NCBI GenBank assembly: GCA_964481705.1
Contig: CAYZUC010000096.1
Location: 1-10,753, forward strand
Origin: CAYZUC01 sp964481705
GTDB lineage: Bacteria > Bacillota > Clostridia > Lachnospirales > Lachnospiraceae
Direction: 5' to 3'
DNA: 10,753 nucleotides
Shown: one piece after another, positions 5,171-10,753 of the stretch
Position numbering within the stretch: the first letter of the stretch is position 1
Layout: the number at the start of each line of letters is the position of its first letter
The notes under the pieces: generated by a model
Databases searched by the model: none
The model's input: the letters and a program-made list of their open reading frames with translations, nothing else
Told to the model about the DNA's origin: nothing
Program-made: the position numbers and the translations under genes

Positions 5171-7105
5171 ATGAAAATAACATTAAAGGATGGTTCAACA
5201 AAAGAATATGCTTCTGCGATGTCGGTTATCGATATAGCAAAGGATATCAGTGAGGGTCTTGCACGTGTGGCATGTGCAGGGGAATTAAACGGAGAGAGAG
5301 TCGATCTTCGTACAATCGTAGATAAGGATTGTGAGTTAAGCATCTTGACATTTGATGATAAGGGAGGAGCAGCGGCATTTCGTCATACGACCTCTCATAT
5401 TATGGCACAGGCAATCAAAAGATTATATCCGGATGTTAAGCTGGCAATCGGACCATCGATTGATGAAGGATTCTATTATGATATAGATAGTGATCAGCCG
5501 ATTACAACAGAAGATTTACCAAAGATTGAAGCTGAGATGAAGAAAATCGTAAAAGAGAACCTTGCACTTGAGCAGTTTACCATGGGTCGGGCTGAGGCCA
5601 TTAAATTCTTTGAAGATAAGAATGAGCCATACAAGGTTGAATTGATTCAGGATCTTCCAGAAGACGCAGAGCTAAGCTTTTACAAACAGGGTGATTTTAC
5701 AGACCTCTGTGCAGGACCTCATTTGATGAGCACCAAACAGGTAAAGGCCTTCAAATTGATGAAGTTAGCTGGAGCTTATTGGAGAGGCAATGAGAAGAAT
5801 AAGATGCTGACACGTATCTACGGAACTGCTTATGCAAAATCTGCAGATCTTGATGCTTACGTTACCATGATGGAAGAGGCAAAAAAACGTGATCATAGAA
5901 AAATAGGTAAAGAGTTAGGTTTATTTACCTTTATGGACGAAGGCCCCGGATTTCCATTTTTCCTCCCCAAGGGAATGATTTTGAAGAATGCATTGATGGA
6001 GTATTGGAGAGAAATTCATACAAGAGAAAATTATGTTGAGATTGAAACTCCTATCATGTTAAACAAAGATCTGTGGCTTACTTCTGGTCACTGGGAGCAT
6101 TACAAGGACAATATGTACTCTACCGTCATTGATGATGTAGATTTTTGTATTAAGCCAATGAATTGTCCGGGTGCTGTTCTGGTATATAAATCCCAGCCAC
6201 ATTCTTATCGTGATTTGCCGCTTCGTCTCGCAGAGGTTGGATTGGTACACAGACATGAGAAATCTGGTGCGCTTCACGGATTGATGAGAGTTCGTTGCTT
6301 CCATCAGGATGATGCTCATATTATGATGGCTCCGGATCAGATCCAGGCAGAGATTAAACGTGTGGTAGGATTGATTGATGAGGTATATCAATTATTCGGA
6401 TTTAAATACATGATTGAGCTATCTACAAGACCCGAAGATTCCATGGGTAGTGATGAGGATTGGGAAAACGCAACCAATGGATTGAAGAATGCTTTGGAGG
6501 ATCTTGGACTTGATTATATGATTAATGAAGGTGATGGTGCATTCTATGGTCCTAAGATTGACTTCCATTTGGTGGATTGCATCGGAAGAACATGGCAGTG
6601 TGGTACTATTCAGCTTGATTTCCAGATGCCTCAGCGTTTTGAAACAGAGTACATTGGAGCTGACGGAGAGCCACATACACCAATTATGATTCATCGCGTA
6701 TGCTTTGGCTCGGTAGAGCGTTTTATTGGTATTCTGACAGAGCATTTTGCAGGAAAGTTCCCGACATGGCTTGCTCCTGTACAGGTGAAAGTACTTCCTA
6801 TTTCCGATAAGTATTTCGAATATGGAAAGAAGGTTATGGAGGAACTCAAAGCAGGTGGAATTCGTTGCGAGATGGACGAGAGAGCAGAAAAAATTGGATA
6901 CAAGATTCGTGAAGCAAGAAATGAGCGAGTTCCCTATATGCTGATCGTAGGTCAGAAGGAAGAAGAAGAAGGAACTGTTTCTGTACGTAGTCGCTTCGCA
7001 GGAGACGAGGGCTCCAGGAAGCTTGCTGATTTTATTACTTCTGTTCAGGATGAAATTAAAAACAGAATTGGTCGTACCGAGCAGGTAGTTGAGGAAACGA
7101 AATAA
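5171..7105 (+). CDS. thrS: Threonyl-tRNA synthetase
   Basis: Attaches threonine to tRNA-Thr in the cytoplasm and hydrolyses misloaded Ser-tRNA-Thr. The protein is 644 residues, the full bacterial length. An N-terminal TGS domain (1-61) precedes the editing domain, whose metal-site residues are present as H72/H76 (HTTSH) and C180/H184 (CAGPH). The class II catalytic core follows: motif 1 near MEYWREIHTRENYVEIETP, motif 2 in the LVHRHEKSGALHGLMRVR region, and motif 3 in GSVERFIGIL. The catalytic zinc ligands are C332, H383 and H508. The C-terminal anticodon-binding domain starts near residue 540. ATG 5171 is chosen because AAAGGAA (5157-5163) sits 7 bases upstream; the GTG at 5150 has no such site. 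Expression is controlled by the threonine T-box leader. Confidence 0.97.
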   Translation: MKITLKDGSTKEYASAMSVIDIAKDISEGLARVACAGELNGERVDLRTIVDKDCELSILTFDDKGGAAAFRHTTSHIMAQAIKRLYPDVKLAIGPSIDEGFYYDIDSDQPITTEDLPKIEAEMKKIVKENLALEQFTMGRAEAIKFFEDKNEPYKVELIQDLPEDAELSFYKQGDFTDLCAGPHLMSTKQVKAFKLMKLAGAYWRGNEKNKMLTRIYGTAYAKSADLDAYVTMMEEAKKRDHRKIGKELGLFTFMDEGPGFPFFLPKGMILKNALMEYWREIHTRENYVEIETPIMLNKDLWLTSGHWEHYKDNMYSTVIDDVDFCIKPMNCPGAVLVYKSQPHSYRDLPLRLAEVGLVHRHEKSGALHGLMRVRCFHQDDAHIMMAPDQIQAEIKRVVGLIDEVYQLFGFKYMIELSTRPEDSMGSDEDWENATNGLKNALEDLGLDYMINEGDGAFYGPKIDFHLVDCIGRTWQCGTIQLDFQMPQRFETEYIGADGEPHTPIMIHRVCFGSVERFIGILTEHFAGKFPTWLAPVQVKVLPISDKYFEYGKKVMEELKAGGIRCEMDERAEKIGYKIREARNERVPYMLIVGQKEEEEGTVSVRSRFAGDEGSRKLADFITSVQDEIKNRIGRTEQVVEETK

Positions 7106-7164
7106 TAGGAAACAGAGTAAGAGGATCCAAGAGAACGCAGTGAAATAGATAGGAGTATGATGAT

Positions 7165-7174
7165 NNNNNNNNNN
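7165..7174. other. Assembly gap (10 Ns)
   Basis: Ten undetermined bases in the thrS downstream region. A round number of Ns usually marks a contig join of unknown true length. Any reading frame crossing it is untrustworthy. The base order of the right flank suggests the gap removed the 5' arm of a terminator. Confidence 0.95.
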
Positions 7175-7203
7175 CTGACAGAGCATATTATGTCAGGCTT
7201 TTT
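7175..7203 (+). terminator. Probable thrS terminator, 5' arm partly hidden by the N gap
   Basis: CTGACA (7175-7180) pairs with TGTCAG (7191-7196) around a 10-base loop and is followed by GC and five Ts (7199-7203). The GC at 7197-7198 has no visible partner; it would match GC in the last two gap bases. Confidence 0.65.
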
Positions 7204-7214
7204 CGTGATTACAA

Positions 7215-7244
7215 TTGTCATTTCAAGCTGCAACGTGATATAAT
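7215..7244 (+). promoter_or_regulatory. Sigma-A promoter with extended -10 for the GGDEF/EAL gene
   Basis: TTGTCA (7215-7220), an 18-base spacer and a perfect TATAAT (7239-7244) preceded by TGA (7236-7238), an extended -10 element. The start would be near 7251, immediately ahead of the GGAG at 7255-7258. Confidence 0.75.
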
Positions 7245-7265
7245 TACTTTATAGGGAGCACAAAC

Positions 7266-9224
7266 TTGGGATGCGTATACAGAAGCGCAGAAATGGGGAT
7301 TAATATGAGGTGGAATATAGACTTTGAAGTAACCGCAATGCTTTTTGAAGTGGTATTTCTTTTTTTCTTTGCAATTAAACGCCATCTTCCGACAAAGCAG
7401 AATCAATATTTCAAAATAGCGATGGCTATAACTTTTTTTACGTCGTTATTTGATATTTTGTCTGCAATCATAAGTTCTTATCCTAATTTATTCCCATTGC
7501 CGATCATGCATGGAATCAATGTTTTGTTTTTTTGCCTGATTCCAATGCTGGCACTATCCTTCCTAATTTACATTTTGTCTGTTACAAGACAGCTGGAGAT
7601 TATGAAGACACCATTATTCGTGGTGTATTGTATTCCGTTCATTATTGTGGAGCTTTTATCCATATCTTCTCCCCTTACGGGGCTTATGTATTGGTTTGAT
7701 GCAAATAATATGTATCATCAGGGAAGCGGATACTATTTGGTATTGTTCTTTGATATCTTCTATCTGGGTCTTGCCTTCATCTATGTGACAGCATATCGAA
7801 GAAATGTACGAAGAGCACAGCTCATGAGTATTTATACTTTTGCAGTCATGATTGTAATCGGAGCATTTTTACAAAGCTTTCTGTTCCGATGGGTTTTGAT
7901 AACTTTTGCAGTAACGCCAATGGCTTTGATTATTGTTTACCTGTCTTTGGAGAATCCGGATATTTATATTGATAAAGAGACAGGACTTTTCAATTCGAAT
8001 GCATTTGTGGAACTTACTATGGAATCAATTCGTGAGAAGCATCCGTTCTCCATTATCACGATAAGCATCGATGAATACCGTACGCTGAATTCGCTATATG
8101 GGATGGAGGTTATTAGCAGAGGAATGAGTCAGATAGCTGACTATCTGAAGAGAACCTTCCCACAGGCAATTATTTTTCACTTTACATCCGATCGATTTGT
8201 AATCGAAGATAAATCAGATATGGATTTTTATGAATTGGAGCGTATCATTCGAAATCGTTTTGAACGCACCTTTACAATAGGAGAGACAGCAATACAATTC
8301 CACGTGAGTCTTACCTATTTATCGTATCAACAGATAGAAAATAATCTGGGTGAAATCTATAATATTATCAGCTTCAGTATGGAACATGTTAACCATATGG
8401 GAAATGACTCTACCATCATCATTGATGAGCGTGTTCTGGATCGTATGAACCGAGACATCGCAGTGGAGCGTGCAATAGAAAAAGCAATAAAGAACAACAG
8501 TATTCAAATGTATTATCAGCCCATTTATTCGGTGAAAGAAAAAAGAATCAATTCCTGCGAAGCCTTGGCGCGTTTATTTGATGATGATATCGGATTTATT
8601 CCACCATACGAGTTTATTGCAAAAGCTGAGGAGAATGGAAGTATTATCCAGCTTGGTAAACAGATTTTTGAAAAGGTCATGAGCTTTATGAAGGATAATG
8701 ATCTGCGGCATTATGGAATTGACATGGTTTCCATCAATTTATCTCCGATACAGTGTATGCAGACGAATCTTGCAGAGGAATTGATTGATTCTGCAAAAAA
8801 GTTTTCGGTATCTATGGATCGGATTAATTTGGAGATTACAGAGACGGCTACTATGGATACCAAACAGATTATAAAGAAGAATATGAAGAAGCTTGTTGAG
8901 GTTGGGGTCACTTTTTCTTTGGATGATTATGGTACTGGATTTTCCAATCTCGCATCTATTCTGGAATTGCCATTTGAATATGTTAAGATTGATAAAAGTC
9001 TTGTATGGACTTATTTTGAAAATGTGAATAATGTCCTGCCTGATTTGATTCATATGTTTGAAAGTCAGAAGCTGCAGATTGTTGTTGAGGGTGTGGAGAA
9101 CGAAGAAATGCTGGAAAGTGTCAGTAAGATGGGAGATGTCCTCATTCAGGGCTTCTGTTTTTCGAAGCCTGTTCCGGCGATTGATTTCTTTGGATTTGTA
9201 CGTGAAATGATGCGTACTACTTAA
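7266..9224 (+). CDS. Seven-helix membrane cyclic di-GMP phosphodiesterase with degenerate GGDEF and intact EAL
   Basis: Predicted to hydrolyse cyclic di-GMP at the membrane. Numbered from TTG 7266 (652 residues), about seven transmembrane helices fill residues 25-228, a likely sensor region. The GGDEF-type domain (about 235-365) has TSDRF at 307-311 in place of GGDEF, so cyclase activity is not expected; it may only bind nucleotide. The EAL domain (about 390-645) keeps its catalytic set: EAL at E432-L434, N491, E523 (LEITET), D553/D554 (LDDYGTG), K574 (VKIDK), E608 (VEGVEN) and the IQGFCFSKP end. The start is uncertain: TTG 7266 has a well-spaced GGAG (7255-7258), while in-frame ATGs at 7293 and 7305 have weak sites and would remove 9 or 13 residues. 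The gene has its own promoter and follows a terminator, so it is separate from thrS. Confidence 0.9.
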   Translation: MGCVYRSAEMGINMRWNIDFEVTAMLFEVVFLFFFAIKRHLPTKQNQYFKIAMAITFFTSLFDILSAIISSYPNLFPLPIMHGINVLFFCLIPMLALSFLIYILSVTRQLEIMKTPLFVVYCIPFIIVELLSISSPLTGLMYWFDANNMYHQGSGYYLVLFFDIFYLGLAFIYVTAYRRNVRRAQLMSIYTFAVMIVIGAFLQSFLFRWVLITFAVTPMALIIVYLSLENPDIYIDKETGLFNSNAFVELTMESIREKHPFSIITISIDEYRTLNSLYGMEVISRGMSQIADYLKRTFPQAIIFHFTSDRFVIEDKSDMDFYELERIIRNRFERTFTIGETAIQFHVSLTYLSYQQIENNLGEIYNIISFSMEHVNHMGNDSTIIIDERVLDRMNRDIAVERAIEKAIKNNSIQMYYQPIYSVKEKRINSCEALARLFDDDIGFIPPYEFIAKAEENGSIIQLGKQIFEKVMSFMKDNDLRHYGIDMVSINLSPIQCMQTNLAEELIDSAKKFSVSMDRINLEITETATMDTKQIIKKNMKKLVEVGVTFSLDDYGTGFSNLASILELPFEYVKIDKSLVWTYFENVNNVLPDLIHMFESQKLQIVVEGVENEEMLESVSKMGDVLIQGFCFSKPVPAIDFFGFVREMMRTT

Positions 9225-9243
9225 CAATTGTGGTTATGCGAAT

Positions 9244-9294
9244 ATTTTCCTTCTTAAGGTCAATACTATGATTGACTAAATTAAGGAGGAAGAT
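9244..9294 (+). promoter_or_regulatory. Leader hairpin that sequesters the DUF1540 ribosome binding site
   Basis: Bases 9244-9257 pair with 9281-9294 over 14 bp, with two U-G wobbles (9252/9286 and 9246/9292). The 3' arm contains the whole AAGGAGGA (9283-9290) and ends one base before the ATG at 9296. An inner 6-bp stem GTCAAT/ATTGAC (9259-9264 with 9271-9276) with loop ACTATG is separated by an asymmetric internal loop (G against TAAA). No T tract follows, so it is not a terminator. It would block ribosome binding unless opened by temperature, a protein, another RNA or ribosome movement from upstream. Confidence 0.6.
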
Positions 9295-9295
9295 T

Positions 9296-9619
9296 ATGAT
9301 GTCATTATTGGAATGTACTGCAGAAGAATGTGTCTACAATAAAAGACAATGTTGTTGTAAAGGTGAAATTCAGGTAGAAGGAACAAGAGCAGAAAACTCA
9401 GCTGATACAAGCTGTGGCAGCTTCTCCGCAAAGAGTGACAATGCTTTTCAAAGCTCCTGTGGCTGTAAGACACCAAGTCGTACGATTGAGATTGGTTGCG
9501 ACGTAGATGCATGTGTGTATAATAATGATAAAAAGTGTTTTGCAGATCGCATCGGCATTTCAGGTTCTGGAGCAATGGAAGCAGGTCAGACGCAATGTGC
9601 AACCTTCAAAAAGCGTTAA
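9296..9619 (+). CDS. Tandem DUF1540 cysteine-rich protein
   Basis: A 107-residue protein with two copies of the DUF1540 motif, a small cysteine module common in Clostridia whose function is unknown and which is presumed to bind metal. Copy one: C7, C12, C19, C40. Copy two: C68, C73, C81, C101. Both contain CVYN (12-15 and 73-76) and end in CxxF-like CGSF/CATF. Four extra cysteines (C20, C21, C55, C57) bring the total to 12. There is no signal peptide or membrane helix, so it is probably cytoplasmic. AAGGAGGA (9283-9290) fixes the start at ATG 9296, with a second ATG directly after it; an in-frame TTG at 9272 lies inside the hairpin and is unlikely. The ribosome binding site is buried in the leader hairpin. 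No convincing separate promoter is seen, so it may rely on read-through from the EAL gene. Confidence 0.88.
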   Translation: MMSLLECTAEECVYNKRQCCCKGEIQVEGTRAENSADTSCGSFSAKSDNAFQSSCGCKTPSRTIEIGCDVDACVYNNDKKCFADRIGISGSGAMEAGQTQCATFKKR

Positions 9620-9626
9620 AAAACAG

Positions 9627-9656
9627 TTGACAAAGAAAGTAGAAGTGTGTTATTCT
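9627..9656 (+). promoter_or_regulatory. Sigma-A promoter of the infC-rpmI-rplT operon
   Basis: A perfect TTGACA (9627-9632), an 18-base spacer and TATTCT (9651-9656) preceded by TGT, an extended -10. Transcription should begin near 9663, at the head of the structured leader. Confidence 0.8.
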
Positions 9657-9662
9657 GTCCTA

Positions 9663-9820
9663 GTGTTGCGAAGCAACCAACAATGAAGCAGAGTATCCAC
9701 TCTCACCCTGGGGCACAGGCTGCCAGGTGTTCATATTTTCAAGTTGTTATTTTATGATAACATTGTAAATGCAAGTGGATAGTCTGACTATCCACTTTTT
9801 TATTTTGGGAGGGCAAAGCC
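9663..9820 (+). promoter_or_regulatory. infC-rpmI-rplT leader, probable L20-responsive attenuator
   Basis: This structured untranslated leader has five visible elements: a GTTGC/GCAAC hairpin (9665-9677); TATCCACT (9694-9701); CACCCTGG pairing with CCAGGTG around 9704-9729, with one bulge; a TGTTAT/ATAACA hairpin (9745-9762); and a terminator (9773-9801). TATCCACT can pair with AGTGGATA (9774-9781), the same bases as the terminator 5' arm, so an antiterminated and a terminated fold exclude each other. In Bacillus subtilis ribosomal protein L20 represses this operon by transcription attenuation through its leader. The position and alternative fold fit that scheme, but L20 binding here is inference. 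Confidence 0.75.
9773..9801 (+). terminator. Attenuator terminator in the infC leader
   Basis: AAGTGGATAG (9773-9782) pairs perfectly over 10 bp with CTATCCACTT (9788-9797) around loop TCTGA, followed by a T run (9796-9801) and ATTTT. The GGGAGGG ribosome binding site begins six bases later. Confidence 0.88.
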
Positions 9821-10333
9821 ATTAGCGAATTAATGATTAACGAGCAGATCAGGGAAAAAGAAGTACGTCTGATTGGAGAAGAAGGCGAGCAGCTGGGTAT
9901 TGTAGATACCAAGGAGGCGATGCGTCTGGCGGATGAAGCAGGTCTTGACTTAGTTAAGATTGCGCCTACAGCGAAACCACCGGTTTGCAAGATCGTAGAT
10001 TACGGTAAGTTTAAGTATGAACAGCTTCGTAAAGAGAAGGACGCTAGGAAGAAGCAACGTGTGATTGACATCAAAGAGATTCGTATGTCACCGAATATCG
10101 ATACCAATGACCTGAATACGAAAATCAGTGCAGCCAAGAAGTTTCTTGGCAAGGGCGATAAAGTAAAAGTTACACTTCGTTTCCGTGGTCGTGAAATGGC
10201 ACATATGCACAGCAGCAAGCATATTCTGGATGATTTTGCAGAAGGACTTGCAGAAATCGCAGTTGTGGAAAAACCTGCAAAAGTAGAAGGCAGAAGCATG
10301 ACTATGTTTTTAGCAGAAAAGCGCCAATCATAA
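9821..10333 (+). CDS. infC: Translation initiation factor IF-3 (ATT start)
   Basis: Binds the 30S subunit, prevents premature 50S joining and checks the start codon and initiator tRNA. The protein is 170 residues, the usual length, with an N-terminal domain (about 1-75; MINEQIREKEVRLIG and PPVCKIVDYGKFKYE are typical), a lysine-rich linker and a C-terminal domain (about 84-168; IRMSPNID, FRGREMAH). The start is placed at ATT 9821 because GGGAGGG (9807-9813) is 7 bases upstream; the in-frame ATG at 9833 would be about 20 bases away. The added ISEL residues match the common IF-3 N-terminus. In E. coli an AUU start lets IF-3 repress its own translation, and the same is plausible here, on top of leader attenuation. 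First gene of the operon with rpmI and rplT. Confidence 0.95.
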   Translation: MSELMINEQIREKEVRLIGEEGEQLGIVDTKEAMRLADEAGLDLVKIAPTAKPPVCKIVDYGKFKYEQLRKEKDARKKQRVIDIKEIRMSPNIDTNDLNTKISAAKKFLGKGDKVKVTLRFRGREMAHMHSSKHILDDFAEGLAEIAVVEKPAKVEGRSMTMFLAEKRQS

Positions 10334-10342
10334 TAAGTTAGT

Positions 10343-10372
10343 TTTTAACTGAAAATTGCAAAGCAGTTAAAA
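10343..10372 (+). promoter_or_regulatory. Hairpin in the infC-rpmI spacer
   Basis: TTTTAACTG (10343-10351) pairs perfectly over 9 bp with CAGTTAAAA (10364-10372) around a 12-base loop. No T tract follows on the plus strand, so it is not an obvious terminator. It could be an RNA-processing or stability element, or an r-protein contact site; in E. coli L20 represses rpmI translation through structures upstream of rpmI. Confidence 0.45.
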
Positions 10373-10400
10373 TAGATAGAAGATACAGGAGGAAATTATC

Positions 10401-10598
10401 ATGCCAAAAATTAAAACAAACAGATCAGCAGCAAAAAGATTTAAAGTAACTGGAACAGGTAAACTGAAGAGAAATAAAGCTTACAAACGCCATATCTTAA
10501 CAAAAAAATCTGCAAAGACTAAGAGAAATCTCAGACATGCAACCATTACAGATGCTACAAATGTTAAGAACATCAGGAAGATTATACCATATTTATAA
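10401..10598 (+). CDS. rpmI: 50S ribosomal protein L35
   Basis: A 65-residue, strongly basic structural protein of the large ribosomal subunit, full family length. It begins MPKIKTNRSAAKRFKVTGTG, the family signature, and continues with the lysine/arginine-rich core (KRNKAYKRHILTKKS, KRNLRH) to a normal C-terminus (IRKIIPYL). AGGAGG (10387-10392) is well spaced from the ATG. It lies 67 bases after infC and 22 bases before rplT, the conserved order for this operon, so it should share the infC promoter and attenuator. Confidence 0.97.
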   Translation: MPKIKTNRSAAKRFKVTGTGKLKRNKAYKRHILTKKSAKTKRNLRHATITDATNVKNIRKIIPYL

Positions 10599-10620
10599 GT
10601 CGTTAAGGAGGAAGTAAGAA

Positions 10621-10753
10621 ATGGCAAGAATTAAAGGCGGAGTAAACGCAAAGAAAAAACACAATAGAGTACTTAAACTTGCAAAAGGATACAGAGGAGC
10701 AAGATCAAATCAGTACAGAGTAGCAAAACAGTCAGTAATGAGAGCTTTAACAT
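10621..10753 (+). CDS. rplT: 50S ribosomal protein L20 (3' partial)
   Basis: Only the first 44 codons are present; the window ends inside the gene, which is normally about 117-119 codons. The start MARIKGGVNAKKKHNRVLKL and the following AKGYRGARSNQYRVAKQSVM are typical of L20, an early-assembly protein that binds 23S rRNA through its long basic N-terminal extension. AAGGAGG (10605-10611) precedes the ATG by 9 bases. In Firmicutes L20 also acts as the repressor of its own operon, which links this gene to the attenuator leader upstream of infC. Confidence 0.96.
   Translation, partial: MARIKGGVNAKKKHNRVLKLAKGYRGARSNQYRVAKQSVMRALT

Noticed and set aside
6419..7186. Long minus-strand frame across the thrS 3' half
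   Set aside because: It is antisense to thrS and crosses the N gap, so its continuity is not real evidence.
9241..9276. Possible promoter (TACTAT at 9264-9269) in front of the DUF1540 gene
   Set aside because: No acceptable -35 lies at the required distance, and the bases are better explained by the leader hairpin.

Overview
The window looks like chromosome from a low-to-moderate GC, Gram-positive Clostridia member, most likely Lachnospiraceae. This is inferred from strong AAGGAGG-type ribosome binding sites, sigma-A promoters close to TTGACA/TATAAT, a threonyl T-box leader, DUF1540 and SEC-C proteins, and the infC-rpmI-rplT operon with an attenuator leader. No CRISPR array, insertion sequence, phage gene, tRNA or rRNA is visible. 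One 10-base N run (7165-7174) marks an assembly gap.

Layout. (1) 1-2720, plus strand: a surface-glycan initiating enzyme that fuses a membrane phosphoglycosyl transferase to a WecG/TagA-type glycosyltransferase, cut by the left edge, followed with no spacer by a HAD phosphatase. A bidirectional terminator closes this unit. (2) 2732-2983, minus strand: a two-helix membrane protein with its own near-consensus promoter. (3) 2984-3257: a divergent intergenic region with a hairpin that pairs perfectly only in minus-strand RNA. (4) 3258-4528: a SEC-C zinc-motif protein, a terminator, and an uncharacterised lipoprotein. (5) 4535-7105: promoter, T-box riboswitch with an ACT (Thr) specifier, a small one-helix membrane protein, then thrS. 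(6) 7106-7265: the N gap inside a probable thrS terminator, then an extended -10 promoter. (7) 7266-9224: a membrane protein with degenerate GGDEF and intact EAL, predicted to degrade cyclic di-GMP. (8) 9225-9619: a duplicated DUF1540 protein whose ribosome binding site lies inside a 14-bp hairpin. (9) 9627-10753: promoter, attenuator leader, infC starting at ATT, rpmI and the first part of rplT.

Most of the window is housekeeping: translation (thrS, infC, rpmI, rplT), each with recognisable RNA-level control, interspersed with envelope and signalling genes. The least explained items are the hairpin that buries the DUF1540 ribosome binding site, the orphan membrane protein placed under T-box control ahead of thrS, and the strand-asymmetric hairpin at 3077-3113. 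I see no clearly new multi-gene system; the novelty here is at the level of small proteins and RNA elements.
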